Shown: positions 53,494 to 62,505, counted from the stretch's first letter. The stretch: 64,000 bases of DNA from Buchnera aphidicola (Tuberolachnus salignus) (GCF_900016785.1 NZ_LN890285.1:1-64000); one strand, 5' to 3'. Translations and numbers: made by a program. Notes: generated by a model from the sequence alone, not told the origin.

Positions 53494-54484
53494 TTGTATA
53501 TAAAAAAATTAAAATTAATAAAATTTTTTTGTAAAAAATCACAAAAAAATTTTTTAAGTGATGTTAAAAAATATGAAAATTTTTTAAAATTTTTTTTTGA
53601 AAATTCTGTTTTTTTAAAAAAAAAACAGAATTTTATAAATTTTCAAAAAAATTTTTTTTTTAGAACATAAATTATGCAATATTAGTTCCATTTTAGAAAA
53701 ATGTTTACAAAAAAAATTTAAATTATTGATAAAAATTAAATTTACTATATATAATATTTCAGTTTTATCTGAATTGAATCAAAAAAAAAACATATGTTTA
53801 TCGAAAAAATTTTATTTTTCAAAAAATAAAAAAAATTATTTAAAATTATTTATTGAAAAAAATATTGTATATTTTTTTTTAAATATTTTGTTTTCTCAAC
53901 AAAAAAATGAATTAATAGAAAATAATAAAAAAAAAATTACTAAAAGTGAATTAATAATTTTTAATTATTTAAGTAATTTAATTTTTAAAGTGTTTAATTT
54001 ATTTTTTTTTAAAAATTTTGTAAAAAATAATCAAAAAGATGATATTCAAAAAAAAAATAATTATATTAATTGTAATTTTATAGTTAAATTTTTTATTAAA
54101 ACACAACAAAAAAAATTCTTTTTTTTTAGTATATTATCTTTTAATAATACTGAATCATTTAATTTTAATATCAATAAAAAAAACATTTTTTCTAAAAAAA
54201 AAATTTTTTTTTTAACATCTCCAATTCTAAATAAAAATCTTCAAAAAATTTTTTTAAAATTACGTGTTTTACTAATTTTAAAAAATATTTTTTTATATAA
54301 AATTGCAAATTGGAAAATTAACGATATTTTTTTAATTAAAAAAATTGATGTTGTAACTATTTATGTTAAAAATGTTAAAATTTTATTAGCAAAATATGGA
54401 ATTTACAAATCATATCGTGCAATAAAAATTATTCATTTTTTAAAAAATAAAAATAATAATTTTTTTTTTAAAGAGAAACCAAAT
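53494..54484 (+). CDS. fliM: Flagellar switch protein FliM, frameshifted in a T10 tract and without its own stop
   Basis: C-ring protein. A TTG at 53494, seven bases after AAGG, opens a 53-codon frame that reaches a run of ten T (53652-53661) and then stops. One T fewer would join it to a second frame (EHKLCNISSIL... then IKIKFTIYNISVL), giving about 330 residues (E. coli 334). The C-terminal part YKIANWKINDIFLI...LLAKYGIYKSYRAIKIIHFL matches FliM. The CheY-binding EIDALL motif is missing and the FliG-binding GGxG loop reads SQQK. No stop codon separates it from fliN. Expression of a full protein is unproven. Confidence 0.8.
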
Positions 54485-54889
54485 ATGAATCAACCTTCAA
54501 TTATGAAAAAAAAAATAGAACATGAAATGATTTCTAATAATTCAAATTTGAAATCAATTTCTAATGATCAAAATAACGTTATTAATAAAGATGTTAATAA
54601 TTCTTTAAAAAATTCTCAACAAAAAAAAGATAAATTATTAAAAGATTTCAAAAATATTAATATTATTTCGCAAATTCCTGTCACTATAACTGTTGAATTA
54701 GGACACAAAAATATTACAATTAAAGAATTATTATCCTTATCATCAGGTTCAATTATTTCTTTAAAAGAAAAAGAAGGAGAACATTTAAATATTTTAGTAA
54801 ATGGAAATTTAATTGCGAAAGGAGAATTAGTTATGATACAAAAAAAATATGGTATCCGTATTACTTCTATTATTGCAGATCCGAAATAA
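54485..54889 (+). CDS. fliN: Flagellar switch protein FliN, in frame with fliM
   Basis: C-ring base that binds FliH and helps dock the export ATPase. From the internal ATG, 134 residues (E. coli 137). The SpoA domain is well conserved: ISQIPVTITVELGHKNITIKE, LSSGSIISL, LNILVNGNLIAKGE and KYGIRIT. The reading frame is continuous with the second half of FliM, so the product may be a FliM-FliN fusion, free FliN from the ATG (AAAGAGA upstream), or both. In E. coli fliM ends by overlap with the fliN ATG. Confidence 0.9.
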   Translation: MNQPSIMKKKIEHEMISNNSNLKSISNDQNNVINKDVNNSLKNSQQKKDKLLKDFKNINIISQIPVTITVELGHKNITIKELLSLSSGSIISLKEKEGEHLNILVNGNLIAKGELVMIQKKYGIRITSIIADPK

Positions 54890-54920
54890 TAATAAAATTT
54901 TTTTCAAGGTAAACATAAAT

Positions 54921-55250
54921 ATGTATAATTCTATAAAAAATTTTTTCTTTATAATTTTAGAAACTTTTTCAAATTTTTTTCATAAAATTTTTTTTTTCAA
55001 AAAAATAAATTTTTATATTGTATTAATTTTTTTATTATTAACGATCTTATTTTTTTTAATTACTAAAATAAATGTTATAAAATCATCTACTCAACAAAGT
55101 TCTTTTGTTTTATTAGATCAATTTTATATTTCATCCACTCAAAAAATTATTATTGTAAATATTAAAGAAGTAAAATTAGTTTTAGGTGTAACACCTAAAA
55201 ATATTACATTTTTATATACATTACCATCTGTAATTAAAAAAAAAATATAA
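54921..55250 (+). CDS. fliO: Flagellar biosynthesis protein FliO-like
   Basis: 109 residues (E. coli FliO 121) between fliN and fliP, exactly where fliO lies in E. coli. One membrane segment (FYIVLIFLLLTILFFLITKI at about 33-52) is followed by a small cytoplasmic domain with KIIIVNIKEVKLVLGVTPKN, matching E. coli ERVVVVDVEDARLVLGVTAGQ. FliO helps assemble the FliP ring. The ATG at 54921 is preferred over an upstream one inside fliN; AAGG precedes it. To my knowledge FliO is rarely annotated in Buchnera. Confidence 0.85.
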   Translation: MYNSIKNFFFIILETFSNFFHKIFFFKKINFYIVLIFLLLTILFFLITKINVIKSSTQQSSFVLLDQFYISSTQKIIIVNIKEVKLVLGVTPKNITFLYTLPSVIKKKI

Positions 55251-55317
55251 TGTATTTAAAATAGTATAATTTAACATTTTTCAATTTAGATTTTTTATTA
55301 GCTTTAGGTTAATTTTT

Positions 55318-56058
55318 ATGAATTTTTTATTATCTTTTTTTTTATCTATATATATCTTTTTTTTTCCAAAAATTGCAAATGCTACAATTATTACATCATT
55401 ATTTAATAATTCTAATACTTCTTTAGATTTTTGGAATATGTCAATACAAGCTTTTGGAATATTTTCTTTATTAAGTTTTATTCCTGCCATCATTTTAATG
55501 ATGACTAGTTTTACTCGTATTATTATTGTCTTTGGATTATTAAAAAATGCGTTAGGAACTCCATCTGCACCTCCTAATCAAATTTTAATTGGTTTATCAT
55601 TATTTTTAACATTTTTTATTATGTCACCAACATTGGAAAAAGTTTATCATAATGCATATGTTCCATATTCTCAGGAACAAATTGATTTTTCTACTGCTAT
55701 TAAATTTTCATTAAAGCCATTTCATAAATTTATGAGGAAACAAACGCGAAAATCTGATATTATGTTATTTTGTAAATTAGCAAAAAATAAATATCCAGAA
55801 AAAGAATCTCAAATTCCTTTTCGCATTTTATTACCCGCATATATGATTAGTGAATTAAAAACGGCATTTCAAATTGGTTTTTTAATTTTTCTTCCATTTT
55901 TAGTAATTGATTTAATTGTAGCCAGTGTCTTAATGTCTTTAGGGATGATGATGATTACACCTACAACAATTTCTTTGCCTATTAAATTAATTTTATTTGT
56001 TTTAAGTGATGGTTGGAATTTATTAATATTATCATTGTCTAAAAGTTTTTTTTTATAA
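55318..56058 (+). CDS. fliP: Flagellar export gate protein FliP
   Basis: Core channel subunit of the type III export gate. 246 residues (E. coli 245). A cleavable signal peptide ([19 protein letters not shown]) begins the protein, followed by the four membrane segments and the conserved [20 protein letters not shown] and [22 protein letters not shown] motifs. Well conserved, unlike the C-ring genes upstream. Confidence 0.97.
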   Translation: MNFLLSFFLSIYIFFFPKIANATIITSLFNNSNTSLDFWNMSIQAFGIFSLLSFIPAIILMMTSFTRIIIVFGLLKNALGTPSAPPNQILIGLSLFLTFFIMSPTLEKVYHNAYVPYSQEQIDFSTAIKFSLKPFHKFMRKQTRKSDIMLFCKLAKNKYPEKESQIPFRILLPAYMISELKTAFQIGFLIFLPFLVIDLIVASVLMSLGMMMITPTTISLPIKLILFVLSDGWNLLILSLSKSFFL

Positions 56059-56142
56059 ATTTTAAAAAATTATATATATAAAATATGTTTTATTATTTTT
56101 TAAATTTTAAATTTTATTCTTTAAAAAAAATTTGGAGAATTT

Positions 56143-56415
56143 ATGAATCAAGAAATAGTTATGAAATTATTACAAAATTCAATAAAAACAATAATATTAT
56201 TATCTTCTCCTTTATTAATTTCTATTCTTTGCGTAGGTTTATTAATAAATATTTTTCAAGTATCAACTCAAATTAATGAACAAACTTTATCTTTTATTCC
56301 TAAAATTTTGATTATTTTTTTTTCTAGTCTTTTTTTTGGACCTTGGATGTTAAAAGGAATATTAGAATATATAATTTTTATTTTTCAAAATATTCCTATT
56401 GTAATTAAAATATGA
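56143..56415 (+). CDS. fliQ: Flagellar export gate protein FliQ
   Basis: Small gate subunit, two membrane helices. 90 residues (E. coli 89). FQVSTQINEQTLSFIPKI is nearly identical to E. coli (LQAATQINEMTLSFIPKI). GGAG precedes the ATG. Its TGA overlaps the fliR ATG by four bases (ATGA). Confidence 0.97.
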   Translation: MNQEIVMKLLQNSIKTIILLSSPLLISILCVGLLINIFQVSTQINEQTLSFIPKILIIFFSSLFFGPWMLKGILEYIIFIFQNIPIVIKI

Positions 56416-57206
56416 ATTTAAATTATAATTTTATGATAGTGAATTTTTTAATTAATAAAAAAATTTTATTAATTATGATAAGATTATTTTTTTTTTGTAT
56501 ATTTGTTCCATTTTTTAATAGTATTTATTTTAATAAAAAAATAAAATTTTTATTTTTTTATTTAACAAGTTATTTAATTAATTTTTTTGTATTTTTACAT
56601 TCTAAAAATCATGAAAAAATAGATATCTTTTTATTGTTTTTAAATCAAATATTTATTGGTTGTTTAATGGGATTAATCGTTCAATGTATTTTTTCTTCTA
56701 TTTTTTTAATAGGAGAAATAATTAGTTCTTTATTAGGTTTATCATTTTTTACAATTTTTGAAAAAGATGTATCATCTAATTCTTTATTTTTATCACGTTT
56801 CTTAAATATTGTTGTAATATTATTTTTTTTATCTTTTAATGGCCATATATTATTTTTACAAATGTTTATTAAAAGTTTTCAACTTTTACCATTAAAATTA
56901 TGTTTTTTAAATTATAATTATATTTTCTCTATTGTAAAATTTTCTTCTTTTATATTTTCATATAGTTTATTAATTAGTATATATTTTTTATTTCCAATAT
57001 TAATGTTACATATTTTATTTTTTTTATTTATGCGAATTATGCCTGATATTTTTTTTGTTTCATGTTCAGTACCTATTTTTTTTTTATTAGGAATGTTTTT
57101 ATTAATATTTTTTCTTCCTGTAATAAAAATTTATTTAATTTATTTTTTAAAAAAATCTTTATTTTTTGTTATTTTTTTTTTAAAAAAATTTAAAATATTT
57201 ATATAA
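56412..57206 (+). CDS. fliR: Flagellar export gate protein FliR
   Basis: Gate subunit completing the FliP5-Q4-R1 channel. 264 residues (E. coli 261), with about six hydrophobic segments. GCLMGLIVQCIFSSIFLIGEIIS and GLSFFTIFEKD align with E. coli FliR. Very Phe/Leu-rich. Translationally coupled to fliQ. flhB, its usual partner, is not in this window. Confidence 0.93.
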   Translation: MNLNYNFMIVNFLINKKILLIMIRLFFFCIFVPFFNSIYFNKKIKFLFFYLTSYLINFFVFLHSKNHEKIDIFLLFLNQIFIGCLMGLIVQCIFSSIFLIGEIISSLLGLSFFTIFEKDVSSNSLFLSRFLNIVVILFFLSFNGHILFLQMFIKSFQLLPLKLCFLNYNYIFSIVKFSSFIFSYSLLISIYFLFPILMLHILFFLFMRIMPDIFFVSCSVPIFFLLGMFLLIFFLPVIKIYLIYFLKKSLFFVIFFLKKFKIFI

Positions 57207-57225
57207 AATATAAAAAATATATTTT

Positions 57226-57247
57226 GGGGATCTTATTTAAGATCTCC
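57226..57247. terminator. Bidirectional hairpin between fliR and rpmG
   Basis: A 9-bp stem GGGGATCTT/AAGATCTCC (one G-U pair) with loop ATTT, 20 nt past fliR and 13 nt past rpmG. T-rich sequence flanks both sides. Confidence 0.75.
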
Positions 57248-57259
57248 AGTGTATTTAAT

Positions 57260-57427
57260 TTATTTAATTTTTTTTTCTACATAAAAAACATGTTTTTTTA
57301 AAATAGGATCATATTTTTTTAATTTTAATTTCGTCGGTGTATTACGTTTATTTTTAGTTGTGGTATAAAAATGTCCACTATTTTTTTGAGAAATTAATTT
57401 TATTTTTTCTCTAGCACTTTTTGCCAT
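57260..57427 (-). CDS. rpmG: 50S ribosomal protein L33
   Basis: 55 residues, same as E. coli. It starts [20 protein letters not shown], and [11 protein letters not shown] and the end VEKKIK match E. coli L33. Translated directly from the minus strand; it lies 15 nt downstream of rpmB in the rpmB-rpmG operon. Confidence 0.97.
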   Translation of the reverse strand: MAKSAREKIKLISQKNSGHFYTTTKNKRNTPTKLKLKKYDPILKKHVFYVEKKIK

Positions 57428-57442
57428 TTTTTTAGTCCAATT

Positions 57443-57670
57443 TTATTTTTTTTGAAGATATTTTTTTAAAACTTTTGAAATTCCATATTTATTAACAATT
57501 CGTAATCCTTTTGCTGATATCTTTAATGTAATGAATTTTTTTTGTTGAGGATCCCAAAGACGATGCTTATGTAAATTTAAAAAAAATTTTCTTTTTGTGG
57601 CATTCATTGCATGGGATCTTCTATTACCTGTTAAAGACATTTTTTTTGTAATTTGACAAATTCGAGTCAT
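57443..57670 (-). CDS. rpmB: 50S ribosomal protein L28
   Basis: 75 residues (E. coli 78). MTRICQITKKMSLTGNRRSH and AMNATKRKFFLNLHKHR are near-identical to E. coli. First gene of rpmB-rpmG. Confidence 0.97.
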   Translation of the reverse strand: MTRICQITKKMSLTGNRRSHAMNATKRKFFLNLHKHRLWDPQQKKFITLKISAKGLRIVNKYGISKVLKKYLQKK

Positions 57671-57705
57671 AAATTAGTCTCATAGTAAATAATTCTTTCA
57701 AAAAG

Positions 57706-58239
57706 TTATATTTTTTTTTGATATCTTAAATATGCTTGTGAAATAATAGATTGGGCATTTTCTAAATTTTTTAAAGAGATGTTTTTAGTCCATTTATTTT
57801 TTTCTAAATTTTTATAAGTTTCGAAAAAATATATTATTTTATTTTTTAAAGATTTTGAAATATCTCGAATATCAAAAATGTTGTTATATTCATCAGTAAT
57901 ATTTGAATGTGGAACTGAAATAATTTTTTCGTCTATTCCTTTTTCATCTTCCATATTTAACACACCAATAGGTCTACATCGTATTATTACATTTGATTGT
58001 AAAGGATATGGTGTAATGATTAAAATATCAAGTGGATCTCCATCTAATGATAATGTTTGATTAATATAACCATAATTACAAGGATAAAATATTGTTGTAG
58101 GAAGAAATCGATCTACAGATAATAAATTATATTTTTTATTATATTCATATTTTATAGGAGTAGAATAAGCTGAAATTTCTACAATAGCATATAAATCATT
58201 TGGTATTTTAATTCCTGCAGGTATTTTTTTTTGAAACAT
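57706..58239 (-). CDS. ppa: Inorganic pyrophosphatase
   Basis: Hydrolyses pyrophosphate and so drives biosynthetic reactions. With the ATG at 58239 (AAGAGAA upstream) 177 residues, E. coli 176; the longer frame adds eight unrelated residues. Active-site features are visible: KYEYNKK, the motif YPCNYGYINQTLSLDGDPLD with the metal-binding Asp, and EDEKGIDEK. Confidence 0.97.
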   Translation of the reverse strand: MFQKKIPAGIKIPNDLYAIVEISAYSTPIKYEYNKKYNLLSVDRFLPTTIFYPCNYGYINQTLSLDGDPLDILIITPYPLQSNVIIRCRPIGVLNMEDEKGIDEKIISVPHSNITDEYNNIFDIRDISKSLKNKIIYFFETYKNLEKNKWTKNISLKNLENAQSIISQAYLRYQKKI

Positions 58240-58488
58240 TTTAAATTCTCTTATAAAAAGCAAACATTTATATAATAAAAATATTATATTTTTTTAAAAA
58301 AAGTATTTTTTTTAACAAAATTTTTTATATTTTTAATTGAAAAGTATCAAGATTGAAAATAAAAATATAATCATATATAATATTTATATAATTATAAAAT
58401 TTATATAAATTTTTTTTATTTTTTTAAATTAATATTTTTTTATAAAAAAAATTTGAAATATATAATCAAAATATTATTAGGATCTAGA

Positions 58489-59835
58489 ATGTTACATTTT
58501 AATACAGTTGAAAAAGAAAAAAATATGTTATTACATTATTTAAAATTTTCTTTATGGTATTTAAAGAAAAAAAATATGTCAGGTATTGTAGAAATTAAAA
58601 AAATTAATAATTTTAATTTAATGATGCGAAATAAAATTTTAGAAAATTTAGAATATTCTTCTAATATTTTTATTTATATTACAGTATATCATAAAAATCG
58701 AAAATATAGCATTTCTTTAAGTAATGTCACAAAATATACTATTCAACAATCTATTGATCGTGCTTTTTTAATTATTAAACATATTGAAAAAGATAATGAT
58801 AATGATTTACCTAATAAAAATCTATTATTTCAAGGTAATGAAATTTTAAATTTGTTTTTTCCTTGGAATTTTAATATTAAAAAAGTAAAAAATTTAGTTT
58901 TAGATGTTGAAAATAGTGCTTTAAATTATAATAAATTTTTAATTCAATCTGAAGGATCTCTTTTTAATAGTTCAATAATAATAAAAATTTTAGGAAATAG
59001 TTATGATTGGTTTAAATCACAATTATTTACTGAAAACTATTTATCTAGTTGTATGATTGCATCAAATACTAAAAATATGGAACGTCACTGTGAAGATTTT
59101 TTAAGTCGTGATTTTAAAGATTTACAAAATCCTACATTACTTGGGTTAAAAAGTGCTCATAATAGTATTTTAAAATTAGGTTCTCAACGCATCAAAACTC
59201 AAATTACTCCGATTATTTTTTCTTGTGAAGTATCTTATAATTTATTTTCTTATTTAGCTAAAGCTTTGAGTGGTTATGCAGTATATAAAAAAAATACTTT
59301 TTTATATTCTTTATTAAATACTCAAATATTTCCAAACTGGTTAGAGATTTTAGAAGATCCTTTTTATTTAAAAGGATTATTTTCAACTCTTTTCGATCAA
59401 GAAGGTGTCAAAACAGAACGAAGAAAAATCGTAAAAAAAGGAAAAATTAAAACTTGGTTATTAGATACTTATTATGGAAAAAAAATTTTTAAAAATAGTA
59501 CGGGACATTCAGGAGGTATTCATAATTGGTTTGTGAATAGTCGTATTCCACGATTATCATTTGAAAATTTATTAAAAAAAATGTTTCAAGGGATTTTAAT
59601 AACTGAAGTTATGGGAGAAGGAGTAAATATGATGACTGGTAATTATTCACAAGGTGCATCTGGTTTTTGGATTGAAAAAGGATGTATAAAATATCCAATT
59701 CATGGAATTACTATTTCTGGAAATTTATTGAATTTATGGAAAAATATTATTAATTTATCTAATGATTCTAAAAAATATCAAAAAATTTCTTGTGCGTCTA
59801 TATTATTGTCAAAAATTCAAGTTTCTGGAATATAA
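58489..59835 (+). CDS. pmbA: TldE/PmbA-type metalloprotease subunit
   Basis: Partner of TldD in a two-subunit protease (TldD carries the zinc site and is not in this window). The ATG at 58489 has AGGA six bases upstream and gives 448 residues (E. coli 450); a TTG at 58453 would add twelve. Conserved blocks are GVKTERRKIVKKG, STGHSGGIHNW, VMGEGVNMMTGNYSQGASGFW and ITISGNL. Divergent from ppa across 225 bp with no other feature. Confidence 0.94.
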   Translation: MLHFNTVEKEKNMLLHYLKFSLWYLKKKNMSGIVEIKKINNFNLMMRNKILENLEYSSNIFIYITVYHKNRKYSISLSNVTKYTIQQSIDRAFLIIKHIEKDNDNDLPNKNLLFQGNEILNLFFPWNFNIKKVKNLVLDVENSALNYNKFLIQSEGSLFNSSIIIKILGNSYDWFKSQLFTENYLSSCMIASNTKNMERHCEDFLSRDFKDLQNPTLLGLKSAHNSILKLGSQRIKTQITPIIFSCEVSYNLFSYLAKALSGYAVYKKNTFLYSLLNTQIFPNWLEILEDPFYLKGLFSTLFDQEGVKTERRKIVKKGKIKTWLLDTYYGKKIFKNSTGHSGGIHNWFVNSRIPRLSFENLLKKMFQGILITEVMGEGVNMMTGNYSQGASGFWIEKGCIKYPIHGITISGNLLNLWKNIINLSNDSKKYQKISCASILLSKIQVSGI

Positions 59836-59868
59836 TAAAAATATTCATTTTTTAATAATACTCCAAAG

Positions 59869-60250
59869 AAAGTTAACTTATAAGCCGGGTTCTGTTTTAA
59901 ACAGCCATTTATCTAGATTAATAATTACTTATTAATTCAAGCGACTCACCCGGAATTTTTTATGCGGGTCACATCTAATTCCTGTTTAGTCTTGCTCCAG
60001 ATGGAGTTTACCTTGCCAAAATTGTTACCAATTTTGCGGTGCGCTCTTACCGCACCTTTTCATCCTTACCTATTATATAAAATTTTTTAATTTATGATTA
60101 AAAAAAAATATAATGGCGGTTTTTTTTCTGTGGCACTAGTCGTAAAATTTCTTTTCCCAGGCATTACCTGGCATCATTACCCTGTGGAGCCCGGACTTTC
60201 CTCTATTTATTATCAAAACATAATTCAATAGCGGCTGTTTAGTTAACTTT
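59869..60250 (-). ncRNA. rnpB: RNase P RNA (M1 RNA)
   Basis: Catalytic RNA that trims tRNA 5' leaders. On the minus strand the universal cores are visible: GGAAAGTCCGGGCTCCA, GGTAAGGATGAAAAGGTGCGG, GTAAACTCCATCTGGAGCAAG and ACAGAACCCGGCTTAT. Terminal helix P1 is a perfect 10-bp pairing, AAAGTTAACT with AGTTAACTTT, which fixes both ends; length about 382 nt (E. coli 377). The P12 position holds a 44-nt A/T hairpin. The 5' end overlaps the last 12 bases of rsmI. RnpA is at 7642. Confidence 0.93.
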
Positions 60251-61107
60251 ATTTAAAGTATTTTTATTAATCATTTTATTGTACAGAAAATTTTTTTTTA
60301 TACCATATATTTTATTCATAATTTTTATAGAATTAGAAAACGATATTTCTTTCAATAAAATATTAAAAATTTTTTTCATTTTAGGAGATATAATATTTTT
60401 TTTTTTATTTTTATATCCTTCTATAATAATAACTATTTCTCCTTTTTGCCAATTTAAATTATTTTTTAATAATAATAATATTTCTTGTAATGTTCCAGTT
60501 AAAATTTGTTCCCAGATTTTTGTTAGTTCACGTGCAATCATAATTTTTCTTGTTATTTCTATTTCTTTTTTTAAGTCTTTTAAAGTATTCATAATTCTTT
60601 TTGGTGATTCATAAAAAATTAAAGTTCTTGTTTCATATTTAATTTTTTTTATTTTTTTTATTCTTTCTTGTGATAATGATGGAAAAAATCCTTCGTAACA
60701 AAATGAAGTAGTTTGAATGTTACAAGCACTTAATGCAGTTATAGCAGCACATGCTCCTGGAACAGGGACAATACGAATTTTTTTTTTATAAGCTAAATTT
60801 ACTAATAAATAACCAGGATCATTTAAAAGAGGTGTACCAGCTTTAGAAACTAATGCAATATTTTGACCATTTAATAATTTTGTTACATATTGAAACGTTT
60901 TTTGATATTCATTATGTTTATTTAGAGTGTTAATAATATTTTTTATAGAGAATTTTTTTAGTAAAATTAATGTATGTTGAATACTTTCAGAAAGAATTAG
61001 ATTAACTGATTTGAGAATGTGAAGAGCTCGATACGAAATATCTTGTAAGTTCCCTATTGGGGTAGGAATAATATATAAAATTCCAATATTATTTTTTTTT
61101 TATACAT
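60239..61107 (-). CDS. rsmI: 16S rRNA 2'-O-ribose C1402 methyltransferase RsmI, frameshifted in an A10 tract
   Basis: Start ATG at 61107 (AAGGA upstream) gives M-Y, then ten A (61101-61092) throw the frame. From about 61090 a frame is open to 60239: GILYIIPTPIGNLQDI, GTPLLNDPGY, VPVPGACAAITAL, CYEGFFPS, LIFYESPKR and IARELTKIWE all match E. coli RsmI. One extra A gives 289 residues (E. coli 286). No in-frame start lies between the TAA upstream and this block; the next ATG is at 60592. Conserved AEDTRHTG reads SESIQHTL and SDAGTP reads SKAGTP, so the active site also looks eroded. The end overlaps rnpB. Confidence 0.85.
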
Positions 61108-61275
61108 TTTTAAAATCCTTTAAATTTTTAATTAATAATAACATATTTTTGTATTTATTAAAAATATTTTAAAATTACTATTTTAAAAATATACTTATTA
61201 TATGATATATTATAATAATAATAAAAAATTATTATTTATTTTTTATAAGATAAAATAACTTTTTAGGATGAAAAT

Positions 61276-62505
61276 GTGTGCAGAGTAGTAATAACTGGAT
61301 TAGGAATTCTTTCTAGTATTGGAGATACTATTGAAAAAGTATTATTTTCATTAAAAAATTTACAATCTGGAATTGTTTTTTCTCAAGAAATGAAAAATGC
61401 TGGCTTGAAAAGTAATGTTTGGGGTCCAATTTATTTAAAGAAAAAATATTCTATAAAACGAACAATTAAAAGATTTATGAATGAATCAACTCAATATACA
61501 TATTATGCGATGAAAAAAGCTATTTTAGATAGTTGTTTGTCAAAAAAAATATATTCTAAAAATTCTAAAATAGGTTTGATTCTAGGTTCAGGATGTGGAT
61601 CTATACATTCTTATTTAAATTTTTTTAAAATTTTGTTATTAAAAAAAAAAGTACGTTTTATTACCCCATATTCTTCGGTTAAATGTATGCCTTCTTGTAG
61701 TTCTGCATTATTAGGTTCTATTTTTAAAATTTATGGGAGAAATTATTCTATTAATTCTGCTTGTTCCAGTTCTTCAAATTGTATTATTCATGGCATAGAA
61801 TTAATTAAATCTGGTGTACAAGATTTAATATTTGTAGGCGGCGGAGAAGAAGTAAATTGGCAATTAGCATCTCAATTTGATGCTATGGGAGTTTTATCTT
61901 CTCAATTTAATTTAAATCCTAAAAAATCTTCAAGAGCTTATGATCAAAAAAGAGATGGTTTTGTAATTTCTGGAGGGAGTGGTATTATTGTTTTAGAGTC
62001 TTTAAAACATGCTTTAATACGAAAAGCAAAAATATATGGAGAAATAATTAGTTACAGTAGTACTTGTGACGGATTACATATTACTAATCCTTCAAAAAAA
62101 GGTATTATACGTTGTATGACAAATGCTCTGAAGAATGTGCATGTTTCAGTTGATTATCTGAATACTCACGGGACTTCAACCAAAATTGGAGATTTAATAG
62201 AATTACAAGCAATTAAGTCTAGTTTTAAAAAAAAAACATTTCCTTTTTTATCCTCAACAAAATCACTTACAGGGCATGCGTTAGGAGTTTCAGGCGTTCA
62301 AGAAATTATTTATATTATCTTAATGTTAAAATATAATTTTATTGTTCCAAGTATTAATATTGAGAATTTAGATTTTGAAGCAAAAAATATGAATATTGTA
62401 CAAAAAAAAATTCAAAAAAATTTAAATGTAGTGATGTCTAATAATTTTGGGTTTGGTGGTAGTAATACTTCTATAATAATTAAAAAATATAAAAAATTTT
62501 TATAA
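61276..62505 (+). CDS. fabB: 3-oxoacyl-ACP synthase I FabB
   Basis: Elongating beta-ketoacyl-ACP synthase of fatty-acid synthesis. 409 residues (E. coli 406). It starts with GTG, with AGGA seven bases upstream; overlapping ATGs are out of frame and hit TAG. The catalytic triad is visible: Cys163 in INSACSSSSNC, His in YLNTHGTST, and His in KSLTGHALG. No other fatty-acid genes are in the window. Confidence 0.97.
   Translation: MCRVVITGLGILSSIGDTIEKVLFSLKNLQSGIVFSQEMKNAGLKSNVWGPIYLKKKYSIKRTIKRFMNESTQYTYYAMKKAILDSCLSKKIYSKNSKIGLILGSGCGSIHSYLNFFKILLLKKKVRFITPYSSVKCMPSCSSALLGSIFKIYGRNYSINSACSSSSNCIIHGIELIKSGVQDLIFVGGGEEVNWQLASQFDAMGVLSSQFNLNPKKSSRAYDQKRDGFVISGGSGIIVLESLKHALIRKAKIYGEIISYSSTCDGLHITNPSKKGIIRCMTNALKNVHVSVDYLNTHGTSTKIGDLIELQAIKSSFKKKTFPFLSSTKSLTGHALGVSGVQEIIYIILMLKYNFIVPSINIENLDFEAKNMNIVQKKIQKNLNVVMSNNFGFGGSNTSIIIKKYKKFL

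Noticed and set aside
55281..55493. Minus-strand frame opposite the fliP signal-peptide region
   Set aside because: Shadow of fliP; the + frame is strongly conserved there.
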